Assembly (NCBI RefSeq): GCF_017183135.1
Contig: NZ_JADDXW010000001.1
Location: 434,001-498,000 of the forward strand
Length of the DNA stretch: 64,000 bases
Source of the DNA: Aurantimonas marina
GTDB lineage: Bacteria > Pseudomonadota > Alphaproteobacteria > Rhizobiales > Rhizobiaceae
Direction: 5' to 3'
The notes under the pieces were generated by a model, which saw nothing but the letters and a program-made list of their open reading frames with translations, searched no databases and was not told the origin of the DNA. This document shows positions 24,863-33,758 of this stretch, piece by piece. How positions within the stretch are numbered: the stretch's first letter is position 1; each line of letters starts with the position of its first letter. The translations under genes and the position numbers were made by a program.

Positions 24863-26349
24863 CACGCAACCTCGCCGAGAGCGGTCGCATTTGCCGCAAC
24901 ATCCTCGATCCGAGTTCGCACGCCGCCCCGCTGGTCGAGATAAAACCGCCGCAACAGGTTCCGCGCCATCTTCAGCCGGTAGGCGGCCGAGGCGCGCATG
25001 TCGGTCAGCGGAGTGAAGTCCTCGGCCAGCGCGACGACCGCAGCTTCGACCGCCGCCTCGTCCAATGGCTGGCCAACAAGCGCGGCCTCGGCCTTCGCCG
25101 CGCGCTTGGGCGTTTCAGCCATGCCGCCAAAGGCCAGCCGCGCCTCCGCGATCATATCGCCGTCGAAGGTCAGGCGGAACGCCGCCATGACGGCGGAAAT
25201 GTCGGAATCGAAGCGTTTGGATATCTTGTGCGCGAAGAAACGCTGGTTCGGCTCCAGCCGGGGCACCTCGACCGCGGCGACGAACTCGCCCTTCGCCCGG
25301 TCCTGGCGACCATAGGCGATGAAAAAATCCTCAAGGTCGATCGCGCGGGCCGTCTCGCCATGGCGCACATGCAGCCGCGAGTCGAGGGCGATCAGGCAGG
25401 GCGGCAGGTCGCCGATCGGCGAGCCGTTGGCGATATTGCCGCCGACCGTGCCGGCGTTGCGGATCTGGCAGCCGGCGAAGCGGCGCAGCATCTCGCCGAG
25501 ATCGGCGTGCATACCCGCCAGTATGTCGAAGGCCCGGCGATGGGTGACGCCGGCCCCGATAAAGACCCGGCCGGCCGCTTCCTCGATCACCTGGAGGTCG
25601 CGGACGTGGCTGACGTCGATGATCGTCGGCAACTCGCGATGCTGTTTCGTCACCCACAGCCCGACATCGGTTGCTCCCGCGACCAGCACCGCATCCGGAT
25701 GCGCGGCATAGGTATCGGCGAGGTCATCGACATTGGTCGGCGCAAACCAGCGATGGCCGTCGGCCTGATAGGCGAAGACGTCGCCGCCTTCCATCTCGGT
25801 CAGGCGAGCGGCGAGCGCCGCATCCTCCCTCGCCGTATCGGGCAGCGGCACCGCGCAGAGTTCCAACCCCGCTTCAACGATCGGCCCATAGCCGGTACAG
25901 CGGCAGAGATTGCCGGCGATCAGATCCTTGACCGACTGGCGGTCCGAGATCGCGCCGGTGAGCCAGCCGGCATAAAGCTGCATGACGAAGCCGGGCGTGC
26001 AGAAGCCGCATTGGCTGCCGTGCTTTTCCACCATCGCCGTCTGGATCGGGTGGGCTCCGTCGCGGCCGATATGTTCCACCGTTTCGATCGCCCGGCCATT
26101 CAGCGAGGGAAGGAACTGGATACAGGCATTGACCGCCCGACGCGAAAGCCCGCCGTCGCCGTCCGACTCGGCGATCAAGACGGTGCAGGCGCCGCAGTCG
26201 CCCTCCGCGCAGCCCTCCTTGGTGCCGGTCAGCCGTTCTGTCCGGCGCAGATAATCGAGGATCGTCGTCGTCGGTCTGACGCCCGCGACACTGCGCTCCT
26301 CGCCATTGAGGATGAAGCGGATCGGCCGTGGGGCGTCATGAGCGGTCAT
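24862..26349 (-). CDS. xdhA: Xanthine dehydrogenase iron-sulfur/FAD subunit
   Basis: A 495-residue protein with two [2Fe-2S] clusters: the plant-type set in GTKEGCAEGDCGACTVL and the second in SQCGFCTPGFVMQ and GNLCRCTGYGPI. A FAD-binding domain follows (about 190-370; GATDVGLWVTKQ and AGCQIRNAGTVGGNIANGSP), then the CO-dehydrogenase-flavoprotein-type C-terminal domain. It carries electrons from the Mo subunit to NAD+. The start overlaps the uraH stop by one base (TGATG). Confidence 0.97.
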   Translation of the reverse strand: MTAHDAPRPIRFILNGEERSVAGVRPTTTILDYLRRTERLTGTKEGCAEGDCGACTVLIAESDGDGGLSRRAVNACIQFLPSLNGRAIETVEHIGRDGAHPIQTAMVEKHGSQCGFCTPGFVMQLYAGWLTGAISDRQSVKDLIAGNLCRCTGYGPIVEAGLELCAVPLPDTAREDAALAARLTEMEGGDVFAYQADGHRWFAPTNVDDLADTYAAHPDAVLVAGATDVGLWVTKQHRELPTIIDVSHVRDLQVIEEAAGRVFIGAGVTHRRAFDILAGMHADLGEMLRRFAGCQIRNAGTVGGNIANGSPIGDLPPCLIALDSRLHVRHGETARAIDLEDFFIAYGRQDRAKGEFVAAVEVPRLEPNQRFFAHKISKRFDSDISAVMAAFRLTFDGDMIAEARLAFGGMAETPKRAAKAEAALVGQPLDEAAVEAAVVALAEDFTPLTDMRASAAYRLKMARNLLRRFYLDQRGGVRTRIEDVAANATALGEVA

Positions 26350-26717
26350 CAGCTGCCCCGGTAGGTCGAATAGCCGAAGGGCGAAATGAGCAGCGGCACA
26401 TGATAATGCGTCCTGTCGGCGATGCCGAAGCGGATAACAACGTCGCTGAGGAATTTCGGCTCCGGCAGGTCCCGGCCCGTCGTGTCGAAATAGGCGCCGG
26501 CCGCGAAGACGAGTTCGTATTCGCCGACCGCGAAATCATCGCCAGCCATCAGCGGCGCGTCGCAGCGCCCGTCCGAATTGGTGACGGCGTCCGCCACCTT
26601 CTGCCGTCCGCCATCGGACCCGAGCCGCCACAGCGTCACCGCGATACCAGCGGCCGGCCGGCCGAGACTGGTGTCGAGCACATGGGTCGTCAGCCGGGCG
26701 TCGGTCGGTTCGGACAT
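26349..26717 (-). CDS. uraH: 5-hydroxyisourate hydrolase (transthyretin-like)
   Basis: A 122-residue protein. The N-terminal LTTHVLDTSLGRPAAGI and C-terminal HVPLLISPFGYSTYRGS contain the two HIU-hydrolase signatures, including the catalytic His and the terminal YRGS. It hydrolyses 5-hydroxyisourate, the PuuD product, to OHCU. The ATG at 26717 was chosen because the family motif begins within ten residues; the longer frame to 26813 would cover the promoter and the palindrome at 26738-26753. It heads the xdh-transporter-puuD-guaD operon. Confidence 0.95.
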   Translation of the reverse strand: MSEPTDARLTTHVLDTSLGRPAAGIAVTLWRLGSDGGRQKVADAVTNSDGRCDAPLMAGDDFAVGEYELVFAAGAYFDTTGRDLPEPKFLSDVVIRFGIADRTHYHVPLLISPFGYSTYRGS

Positions 26718-26737
26718 TCGGGCTCTTTCCGTCGTTT

Positions 26738-26753
26738 TTGACCATTCGGTCAA
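26738..26753. promoter_or_regulatory. RutR/TetR-like operator palindrome upstream of uraH-xdh operon
   Basis: TTGACCATTCGGTCAA is a perfect 6-4-6 inverted repeat ending 21 bp before the uraH ATG. It matches the published E. coli RutR consensus TTGACCAnnTGGTCAA at 13 of its 14 specified positions. TetR-family regulators of pyrimidine/purine catabolism use such sites. No regulator gene lies in the window, so the controlling protein is unknown. The position fits repressor control of the whole minus-strand purine operon. Confidence 0.55.
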
Positions 26754-26898
26754 GCATTCTGCAACGCCGGAAGCGGCGGCGTAAAGCGGAAAGCATCCGG
26801 CTGCTTCCAGCACATGCCCCCAGCCGATGAAAAGCGTGACGCGGTCCTCGCCCTACGCACCTCGCTTCGCCGCGCACCCGGATACCCGATACGCGACA

Positions 26899-28236
26899 TC
26901 AGCCGAAACGCCGGGCCGCCTCGCCATGTTCGGCCCTGAGCCGGGCCAGGTCGACACCGACCGGACGGCCGTCGAGGACGCGCCATTCGCCCTTCACCAT
27001 CACCCGGTCGGCCCGCGTGGCGCCGCACAGGACCAGCGCCGCGATCGGATCATGCGCGCCGGAAAAGCGCAATTCGTCGAGGGTGAACAGCGCAAGATCG
27101 GCCTGCCGTCCCACGTCGAGACGGCCGATGTCGGTGCGGCCGAGACAGGCCGCCGAGCCTTCGGTTGCCATGGCCAAGACATCGCGGGCGGTCATCGCCT
27201 CCGCCGAGCGATAGTTCAGGCGACCGACCATCAGCGCGTGGCGCGCCGCCTCGATCAGGTTCGAGGCGTCGTTCGAGGCCGAACCATCGACGCCCAGCCC
27301 GACCGGCGCGCCGGCAGCCAGCAATTCGTTGACCGGACAAGAGCCCGAGGCCAGCACCGCGTTCGAGGTCGGGCAATGGCAGACGCCGACCTTGTGCGCG
27401 CCGAGGCGCCGGCATTCCTCGGTGGTGAAATGTATGCCGTGGGCGAGCCAGGTGCGCGGCCCGAGCCAGCCGACGTCTTCCAGATAGTCGAGCGGCCGGC
27501 AACCGAAGGTCGCTTCGCAAAAGGCGTTCTCGTCCTCGGTTTCGCCGAGATGGGTGTGCAGTCGGCAATCATGCGCGTCGGCCAGCGCCGCGCTCTCCAT
27601 CATCAGGCTCTTGGTCGCCGAGAAGGGCGAACAGGGCGCCAGCGCGATCTGCGTCATCGCGCCATCTGACGGGTCATGATAGCGGCCGATCAGCCGTTCG
27701 CTGTCGGCGAGGATGTCGTCCTTGTCCTGAACGACGCTATCGGGCGGCAGGCCGCCATCCTTTTTCGACAGGTCCATCGAGCCGCGACTCAATGTGACGC
27801 GAATGCCAAGTCCCGCCGCCTCCTCGGCCTCGATGTCGATGGCACTCTCCAGCCCGTCCGGAAACAGGTAGTGATGGTCCGCGGCGGTCGTGCAGCCCGA
27901 CAGCAGCAGCTCGGTCAGCGCCAGCCGCACCGACAGGCGGAAGCTCTCCGGATCGAGACGCGCCCAGATCGGGTAGAGGCTGGTCAGCCACGGAAACAGT
28001 TCCTTGTCGATCGCCGCCGGATGCGCCCGCGTCAGCGTCTGGTAGAAATGGTGGTGGGTGTTGATCAGCCCCGGCAGAACGACATGCCGCGAGGCGTCGA
28101 AGACCGCGTCGACCGGCCCGGAGGGCGCGCCGCCCGAAGGCACGAGTTCGACGATCCGCCCGTCCGCGATAACGACCCCGCCGGCCGCGCCGTCGGCAAG
28201 GACCGCGAGCGGCTGCTTCAGCCAAAGCCTTGTCAC
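26899..28236 (-). CDS. 8-oxoguanine deaminase (amidohydrolase family)
   Basis: A 445-residue amidohydrolase. The metal site motif is [16 protein letters not shown] (about residues 56-71), followed by [15 protein letters not shown] and [15 protein letters not shown], as in the ATZ/TRZ-like 8-oxoguanine deaminases that give urate directly from oxidised guanine. TrzA/AtzB-type s-triazine hydrolases share this fold, but the purine context favours 8-oxoguanine. The start overlaps the ureG stop (ATGA), so it is read with the urease accessory genes rather than with the xdh operon. Confidence 0.85.
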   Translation of the reverse strand: MTRLWLKQPLAVLADGAAGGVVIADGRIVELVPSGGAPSGPVDAVFDASRHVVLPGLINTHHHFYQTLTRAHPAAIDKELFPWLTSLYPIWARLDPESFRLSVRLALTELLLSGCTTAADHHYLFPDGLESAIDIEAEEAAGLGIRVTLSRGSMDLSKKDGGLPPDSVVQDKDDILADSERLIGRYHDPSDGAMTQIALAPCSPFSATKSLMMESAALADAHDCRLHTHLGETEDENAFCEATFGCRPLDYLEDVGWLGPRTWLAHGIHFTTEECRRLGAHKVGVCHCPTSNAVLASGSCPVNELLAAGAPVGLGVDGSASNDASNLIEAARHALMVGRLNYRSAEAMTARDVLAMATEGSAACLGRTDIGRLDVGRQADLALFTLDELRFSGAHDPIAALVLCGATRADRVMVKGEWRVLDGRPVGVDLARLRAEHGEAARRFG

Positions 28237-28865
28237 GCGGCGGACTCGACCGCCGGCAGCCCGCCCTTAGCGGCGAGAAAGGCGAGAATGTCGCCGACGC
28301 CCTTGGCGCGCGACAGGTCGGCGAACAGCGTCGCCCGCTCGCCGCGCGCGCTGGCCGCGTCGGTCCGCATCCGCTCCAGATCGGCCCCGACATGAGGCGC
28401 CAGATCGGTCTTGTTGATGACGAGCAGGTCCGAGCGGCTGATCGCCGGCCCGCCTTTCCTCGGGATATCGTCGCCCTGACAGACCGAGATGACGTAGATC
28501 GACAGATCGACGAGGTCCGGCGAAAAGGTCGCGGCGAGATTGTCGCCGCCCGATTCCACCAGCACCAGATCGAGGTCCGGATGCCGCGCCCGCAAATCGC
28601 GGATCGCGGCGATGTTGATCGAGGCATCCTCACGGATTGCGGTGTGCGGGCAGCCGCCGGTCTCGACCCCGATGATGCGGTCGGAGGCGAGCGCCTGCAG
28701 CCGCACCAGCGCCTCGGCGTCCTCGCGCGTGTAGATGTCGTTGGTGACGACCCCGATCGACCATGTCTCGCGCGCCGCCTTGCAGAGCTTCTCGACCAGC
28801 GTCGTCTTGCCGGAGCCGACCGGGCCGCCGATGCCGACCCTGAGCGGGCCGTTTGTGTGGATCAT
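28233..28865 (-). CDS. ureG: Urease accessory GTPase
   Basis: A 210-residue SIMIBI-class GTPase. The P-loop [18 protein letters not shown] is near the N-terminus, the metal-binding [19 protein letters not shown] (Cys-Pro-His) lies at about 70-90, followed by [11 protein letters not shown] and [15 protein letters not shown]. It drives nickel insertion and lysine carbamylation of UreC with UreD, UreE and UreF. It overlaps ureF upstream and the 8-oxoguanine deaminase gene downstream by 4 bp each. Confidence 0.97.
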   Translation of the reverse strand: MIHTNGPLRVGIGGPVGSGKTTLVEKLCKAARETWSIGVVTNDIYTREDAEALVRLQALASDRIIGVETGGCPHTAIREDASINIAAIRDLRARHPDLDLVLVESGGDNLAATFSPDLVDLSIYVISVCQGDDIPRKGGPAISRSDLLVINKTDLAPHVGADLERMRTDAASARGERATLFADLSRAKGVGDILAFLAAKGGLPAVESAA

Positions 28866-29605
28866 GACCGAAAGAGCCTCGTTCGGAGCGTTTCATGCCG
28901 CAGTGCGGCGATGTCGGACCCTAGCGCCGCCGAACCCAGATCGTCCAGCGTCGATCGCGCGGCGCGTTCGCCCGTCGCCTGAAGGACCGGTTCCAGCCGC
29001 CGCAGGACCCGAACCGCGTCGCTCTGGGCCAGCGGAACCAGACGCACGGCAGCCGAGACGAGCGAGGCCGCGAAACCGTGCGAGTAGCCGAGCAGCGTGT
29101 CAGCCAAGGGCAGTCCGGCGCTGGCTGCGAGATGCCCCGCCGCGACGGGGTAAGGTGCGGCCGCGCTATCATCCTGACGTCCCCCGACCTCCCAACCCTG
29201 CCTGGACGCATCGAGCCACGGCCGCGATGCCTCCGCGAAAGCGGTTCCGAGCGCCAGTGTCTCGGCGCGCCGTTCGGCGCTTCCGGCCAGCGCCAGCGCC
29301 AGTTCGGCCACGGCGGCAAGCCGGGCGGCGTCATCGTCCCTGGCGGCCCGCCACGCCTCGGTAAGCAACAGACAATCGTTCCAGCCGCTGCCCCGGTCGA
29401 GCAGCACCGCGATCCAGTCGGCCACGCCATCAGCGTCGGCGAGCAGCCCTTCCGCGACCGCCGTCTCCAATCCGTGCGACCATGCGAAACCACCGATCGG
29501 AAACGCCGGCGAAAACAACGTCAATAATTGCGGAAGGTGCGCGGTGGCGGCTTCGCCCGCCACACCCGCCGCCTGCGGCGTCGTCGAGGACGCGATTTTA
29601 TTCAC
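28862..29605 (-). CDS. ureF: Urease accessory protein UreF
   Basis: A 247-residue, largely helical protein. [26 protein letters not shown] and the C-terminal [27 protein letters not shown] region are typical UreF segments. It acts as the adaptor and GTPase-gating subunit of the UreDFG maturation complex. The start overlaps the ureE stop by four bases and the stop overlaps ureG. Confidence 0.95.
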   Translation of the reverse strand: MNKIASSTTPQAAGVAGEAATAHLPQLLTLFSPAFPIGGFAWSHGLETAVAEGLLADADGVADWIAVLLDRGSGWNDCLLLTEAWRAARDDDAARLAAVAELALALAGSAERRAETLALGTAFAEASRPWLDASRQGWEVGGRQDDSAAAPYPVAAGHLAASAGLPLADTLLGYSHGFAASLVSAAVRLVPLAQSDAVRVLRRLEPVLQATGERAARSTLDDLGSAALGSDIAALRHETLRTRLFRS

Positions 29606-30078
29606 CGGATTGCCGTCTCGGCCGAAGGCTCATGGGCGTGATCATGGCCGTGCGCCTCGTAGGCTCCGCCTTCGGGGTCGAACCCGGCCTCGATGTCGGT
29701 GATTGTAGCGCCAAGGCCGGACAGCATCTCGCGGATAACCGGGTCCCGGCGGATCAGGATGGAATCGCCGAGAAGCTGTGCCGGCAGATGGCGGTTGCCG
29801 ATCTGCCAGGCGAGCGCAAGCAGATGCCGGGCGTCCTTGCCGCGAATCTCGTAGAGGTCTTCGGGCTTGGCCCGCACCGCGACCGACCGGCCGTCGTCGA
29901 GCAAGATCGCGTCGCCGTCCCTGAGCAGGGTCGCCTCGGGCAGATCGAGCAGGAAGACGAGGCCGTCGTCGGAGACCATCGCCATGCGCCGGCGATGCCG
30001 CGCCGTCTCATCGAGGGTGATGGTGTCGGCGGCGTCCGTCCATTCGCCCGCGCGCTTGACCGAGGTGCCAACGATCAT
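29602..30078 (-). CDS. ureE: Urease nickel metallochaperone UreE
   Basis: A 158-residue protein from the ATG at 30078. It has the N-terminal peptide-binding-like domain (DETARHRRRMAMVSDDGLVFLLDLP) and the nickel-binding C-terminal domain with ALAWQIGNRHLPAQLL. A short histidine tail, HGHDHAHE, lies near the C-terminus. The reading frame is open much further upstream, but that extension is antisense to the 30193-30825 gene and is rejected. It delivers Ni to the UreDFG-urease complex. Confidence 0.94.
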   Translation of the reverse strand: MIVGTSVKRAGEWTDAADTITLDETARHRRRMAMVSDDGLVFLLDLPEATLLRDGDAILLDDGRSVAVRAKPEDLYEIRGKDARHLLALAWQIGNRHLPAQLLGDSILIRRDPVIREMLSGLGATITDIEAGFDPEGGAYEAHGHDHAHEPSAETAIR

Positions 30079-30192
30079 TCTATCTTCCTGCTTCCACACG
30101 CTTACGCGCGCCCTGTCGCCTTCGCGGCAAGGATACGGCCGCGACGAGCAAGCTGCCAGCCCTCTACCACGGGCAAACCATGAGGAGCGACC

Positions 30193-30825
30193 ATGCCGCT
30201 GCAAAACCGCGTGACGCCGCTGGGCGAGATCATCGCCGACCCGGCGCGGGGCACGCTGATGGGCAATCGCGGCATCCTCCATGATGGCAACCGAGAACTC
30301 GGCCGGAGCCGCTGGAAGCACAAGGCCTGGATCGCCTGCACACTCGCCTTTCGCGGTCGAAAGCGCACGCCGATGACGCCGGGCCGCTATACCGAATTGT
30401 TCTTTCTCGACGAAGCGACGGCGCTGGCGGGCGGCCATCGCCCTTGCGCGGAGTGCCGCCGCGCGGATTTCAACGCCTACCGCACCGCTTGGGCGACGGC
30501 CCATTGTCTCGACGCACCGCCCACGGCCAACGCCATGGATGAAGCGCTCCACGCCCATCGGATAAAACCGCGGCTGCGCAAGCAGGTGCATCATACGAAG
30601 GCGGCCGCGGACATCCCGGACGGCGCCTTCGTGCTGATCGACGGCGCGCCATGGCTGATTTGGAAGCGCCGCCTGCTGCGCTGGAGCCCCGGAGGCTACG
30701 ACCACGTCGGCGAACTCTCCGGCGGCCTGCTCACGGTGGTCACGCCGAAACCCAGCGTCGACGCCCTTGCCGCCGGCTATCGCGTCGCCGTCCATGACAG
30801 CGCCAGCGGCCTTTTCGGGGACTGA
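30193..30825 (+). CDS. Conserved hypothetical protein with an Ada-like CxxC motif
   Basis: A 210-residue soluble protein I recognise only as a conserved hypothetical of Rhizobiales. It is basic and rich in Arg and Trp. At about residues 78-95 it contains EATALAGGHRPCAECRR, which resembles the EAxAAGxRPCxRCxP half of the Ada zinc-binding domain; the other cysteine pair of Ada is not obvious. The segment HAHRIKPRLRKQVHH is strongly basic. It stands on the plus strand between ureE and ureC, splitting the urease genes, and is convergent with ureC. The GAGCGACC upstream gives a modest ribosome-binding site. Its function is unknown; nucleic acid binding is a guess from charge and motif. Confidence 0.75.
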   Translation: MPLQNRVTPLGEIIADPARGTLMGNRGILHDGNRELGRSRWKHKAWIACTLAFRGRKRTPMTPGRYTELFFLDEATALAGGHRPCAECRRADFNAYRTAWATAHCLDAPPTANAMDEALHAHRIKPRLRKQVHHTKAAADIPDGAFVLIDGAPWLIWKRRLLRWSPGGYDHVGELSGGLLTVVTPKPSVDALAAGYRVAVHDSASGLFGD

Positions 30826-30883
30826 GCCGACAGGTGTATCAGTCGGTCTCGGGGTAGAAAGCCTCGTCGAAGATCGGGTCGGC

Positions 30884-30909
30884 GTCGGGTGTCGGGTGTC
30901 GGGTGTCGG
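30884..30909. repeat. Short tandem repeat (GTCGGGT units)
   Basis: Three perfect copies of the heptamer GTCGGGT are followed by a partial fourth (GTCGG). They lie in the 103-bp gap between the convergent stops of the hypothetical gene and ureC. It is a small simple-sequence tract with no visible hairpin or T-run. Confidence 0.8.
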
Positions 30910-30928
30910 TTCGGCCATGGACCCGATT

Positions 30929-32641
30929 CTAAAACAGAAAATACCGCTGCGCCATTGGCAGCACGATGGCGGGCTCGCAGGTCAAGAGCGCGCCGTCCGC
31001 CCGCACCTCGTAGGTCTCCGGATCGACCTCCATCGCAGGCGTTGCATCATTGAGGATCATCGATGCCTTGGAGATGCCGCCACGGGTGTTCTCGACCGCC
31101 AGAAACGTCTTGTCGCAGCCGAGCCGCTCGCGCAGCCCCTCGTCCATCGCGGCCTTCGACACGAAGCTGACGCCGCTCGCCCCGACCGCCTTGCCGAAGG
31201 CGCCGAACATCGGCCGGTAGTGGACCGGCTGCGGCGTCGGGATCGAGGCGTTGGGATCGCCCATCGGGGCCGCCACGATCGTCCCGCCGAGCAGCACCAT
31301 CATCGGCTTGACGCCGAAGAACGCCGGGTCCCACAGCACCAGATCGGCGCGCTTGCCCACTTCGAGCGAGCCGATCTCGCGGCTCATGCCCTGGGCGATC
31401 GCCGGGTTGATCGTATATTTCGCCACGTAGCGGCGGGCGCGGTAATTGTCGTTGTCGCCGCTCTCGCCGGCAAGACGCCCGCGCTGGCGCTTCATCTTGT
31501 CGGCGGTCTGCCAGGTGCGGATGATCACCTCGCCGACGCGACCCATCGCCTGTGAATCCGACGCGATGATCGAAAAGGCGCCGAGGTCGTGGAGAATGTC
31601 CTCGGCCGCGATGGTCTCCTTGCGGATGCGGCTTTCGGCAAAGGCGATGTCCTCGGGGATCGACGCGTCGAGATGGTGGCAGACCATCAGCATGTCGAGA
31701 TGTTCTTCCAGCGTGTTCACCGTGTAGGGCCGGGTCGGATTGGTCGAGGACGGCAGCACGTTCGGCAGGCCGCAGATCTTGATGATGTCCGGCGCATGGC
31801 CGCCGCCGGCGCCCTCGGTGTGGAAGGCGTGGATCGTGCGGCCCTTGAAGGCGTCGACGGTGTTCTCGACGAAGCCCGATTCGTTCAGCGTGTCGGTGTG
31901 GATCATCACCTGCACGTCGCAAGCGTCGGCGACGGACAGGCAGCAGTCGATGGCCGCCGGCGTCGTGCCCCAGTCCTCGTGCAGCTTCAGGGCGCAGGCA
32001 CCACCCTTGACCATTTCCTCCAGCGCTGCCGGTAAGGAGGCATTGCCCTTGCCGGAAAAGCCGAGATTCATCGGAAAGGCGTCCGCCGCCTGCAGCATCC
32101 GCGCCATATGCCAGGGGCCGGGCGTGCAGGTGGTGGCGAGCGTGCCATGCGCCGGGCCGGTGCCGCCCCCGAGCATCGTCGTAACGCCGGAAAACAATGC
32201 CTCCTCGATCTGCTGCGGGCAGATGAAGTGGATGTGGCTGTCGAAGCCGCCGGCGGTGACGATCTTGCCTTCGGCGGCGATCGCCTCGGTGCCGGGCCCG
32301 ACGATGATGGTGACGTTCGGCTGGGTATCGGGATTGCCGGCCTTGCCGATGGCGGCGATCCGCCCGTCCTTCAGGCCGATGTCCGCTTTGTAGATGCCGG
32401 TGTGATCGAGGATCAGCGCGTTGGTGATCACCGTGTCGACCGCCCCATCGGCGCGCGAATGCTGGCTTTGCCCCATGCCGTCGCGGATCACCTTGCCACC
32501 GCCGAACTTCACCTCCTCGCCATAGGTAGTGAGGTCCCTTTCGACCTCGATGATGAGCTCTGTGTCGGCCAAGCGCACCTTGTCGCCGACGGTCGGGCCG
32601 AACATCGCGGCATAGGAGGAGCGGGGGATCGTGGCGGGCAT
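30929..32641 (-). CDS. ureC: Urease alpha subunit
   Basis: A 570-residue catalytic subunit, the standard length. Active-site features are present: nickel ligands in [12 protein letters not shown], the carbamylated lysine in [34 protein letters not shown], the flap MVCHHLD with its cysteine and histidines, and [14 protein letters not shown]. It hydrolyses urea to ammonia and carbamate. The ATG at 32641 gives the conserved [21 protein letters not shown] start; the longer open frame upstream is not conserved. It is separated from ureB by a plus-strand gene. Confidence 0.98.
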   Translation of the reverse strand: MPATIPRSSYAAMFGPTVGDKVRLADTELIIEVERDLTTYGEEVKFGGGKVIRDGMGQSQHSRADGAVDTVITNALILDHTGIYKADIGLKDGRIAAIGKAGNPDTQPNVTIIVGPGTEAIAAEGKIVTAGGFDSHIHFICPQQIEEALFSGVTTMLGGGTGPAHGTLATTCTPGPWHMARMLQAADAFPMNLGFSGKGNASLPAALEEMVKGGACALKLHEDWGTTPAAIDCCLSVADACDVQVMIHTDTLNESGFVENTVDAFKGRTIHAFHTEGAGGGHAPDIIKICGLPNVLPSSTNPTRPYTVNTLEEHLDMLMVCHHLDASIPEDIAFAESRIRKETIAAEDILHDLGAFSIIASDSQAMGRVGEVIIRTWQTADKMKRQRGRLAGESGDNDNYRARRYVAKYTINPAIAQGMSREIGSLEVGKRADLVLWDPAFFGVKPMMVLLGGTIVAAPMGDPNASIPTPQPVHYRPMFGAFGKAVGASGVSFVSKAAMDEGLRERLGCDKTFLAVENTRGGISKASMILNDATPAMEVDPETYEVRADGALLTCEPAIVLPMAQRYFLF

Positions 32642-32862
32642 GGGCGATCTCGTGTCGAGGGGCCGGACAGGAGCGGCGCTGCGCATCGTCCGTCGCTGCG
32701 TCGCACCATTTAAGACCATAAGGCGGTCGCGAAAGCTTGTCTTCCCAGATTTGTGCGGATCGCGCAGAGTGTTTCCGCGTTGCTGGATGGACCCACCGCC
32801 AACAGCGATCGCGCGCGCCTGTCGCCGATCACCATCGGCCGTTGGCCGGAAAGGAGTTTCCC

Positions 32863-33294
32863 GTGTTTCGTTTCGCGCTGCTCGCAGCATTTCTTCTGCC
32901 CGGCTCCGCCTTCGCCCAGGCGTTCGATCCCGGCCCGATGGGAGACGTGCCGGGCAAGTCGATGTCCGGTCTGCCGATCGTCGGCGCGCCGCGCCCGCCG
33001 GCGGGGCCGCGCGTTCCCGGCGCAGGGGTCTTCGGCGACACGGTCGAGGAGCGCGCCTATGGCCGCGACTACGACGACAGCTATCTGCGGCCGGTCGTGC
33101 CCCGCTTCCGCCAAGGCGCTAACGTGCCGAACGAACTGAGGGCGATGGAGGGCCGCTCCGACCTCAACAGCGTCAATGCGGGCGCTTTTGCCCGTAGCGG
33201 TCCAAGCGCGATCGGCGGCAGCGCTATCACACGCGGACGCTCGCCGGGCTCGCACCGGGCGATCATCCGACGATCGCCGAAACCGGCGCGTTAG
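32863..33294 (+). CDS. Small predicted secreted protein of unknown function
   Basis: A 143-residue protein from a GTG at 32863, preceded by a good AAGGAG site eight bases upstream. The first 19 residues, [19 protein letters not shown], form a clear signal peptide. The mature part is Pro, Gly and Arg rich ([15 protein letters not shown]), with an acidic-aromatic segment [18 protein letters not shown] and a basic C-terminus; it looks disordered and has no cysteines. It lies opposite to and between ureB and ureC, and its stop overlaps the ureB stop by four bases. I do not recognise a family. Periplasmic location is inferred from the signal only. Confidence 0.72.
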   Translation: MFRFALLAAFLLPGSAFAQAFDPGPMGDVPGKSMSGLPIVGAPRPPAGPRVPGAGVFGDTVEERAYGRDYDDSYLRPVVPRFRQGANVPNELRAMEGRSDLNSVNAGAFARSGPSAIGGSAITRGRSPGSHRAIIRRSPKPAR

Positions 33295-33596
33295 AGCGCT
33301 CCCATCACCTTGCCGTTGAAGCCATAGACCTTGCGCGCGCCGCCGAGCGGCACCAGCGTGACCTCGCGCGTCTGCCCCGGCTCGAAGCGCACGGCCGTGC
33401 CGGCGGCGATGTCGAGGCGCATGCCGTGCGCCGCCGCCCGGTCGAAGGCCAGCACCGGATTGGTCTCGGCGAAGTGATAGTGGCTGCCGATCTGGATCGG
33501 TCTGTCGCCCGTGTTGGCGACCTCCAGAGTCACCGTCGTCGCGCCCTCGTTGAGGAGGATGTCGCCCGCCGCCGTGATGATTTCGCCGGGGATCAT
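33291..33596 (-). CDS. ureB: Urease beta subunit
   Basis: A 101-residue protein beginning [18 protein letters not shown], with the conserved [28 protein letters not shown] core and [21 protein letters not shown]. It is a structural subunit of the urease (UreABC)3 assembly. The ATG at 33596 overlaps the stop of the 40-codon upstream ORF (ATGA), so the two are coupled; a TTG two codons earlier is less likely. Confidence 0.97.
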   Translation of the reverse strand: MIPGEIITAAGDILLNEGATTVTLEVANTGDRPIQIGSHYHFAETNPVLAFDRAAAHGMRLDIAAGTAVRFEPGQTREVTLVPLGGARKVYGFNGKVMGAL

Positions 33597-33715
33597 GACC
33601 AATGGCTCCAGAGCTTGCGCAGCCCCAGGATGACGAGCACGGCAAGAAGCACCGGGCCGATCGCCATCAGATCATATTCTCCGAGCGGCTGCGGGGCGCG
33701 CAGGAATTCCGGCAT
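33593..33715 (-). CDS. 40-residue single-pass membrane peptide coupled to ureB
   Basis: A short ORF from ATG 33715 to a TGA that overlaps the ureB start as ATGA. The peptide begins [18 protein letters not shown] and continues with [14 protein letters not shown], a plausible single transmembrane helix (about residues 19-33), ending RKLWSHWS with a positive-inside flank. It lies between hupE and ureB on the urease strand, and the four-base overlap is the same as at other coupled junctions in this window. I know no named family; small ORFs at this position occur in rhizobial urease operons. Confidence 0.6.
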   Translation of the reverse strand: MPEFLRAPQPLGEYDLMAIGPVLLAVLVILGLRKLWSHWS

Positions 33716-33758
33716 GACATCTCCCCGCCGCCCGGCGCGGCTCGATGGTCGCGGACGA

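Noticed and set aside
30079-30918. Long upstream extension of the ureE reading frame
   Set aside because: It is antisense to the 30193-30825 gene; UreE starts canonically at 30078.
32642-32890. Upstream extension of ureC
   Set aside because: Alpha subunits begin with the [15 protein letters not shown]-type sequence at 32641; the extension is not conserved in character.
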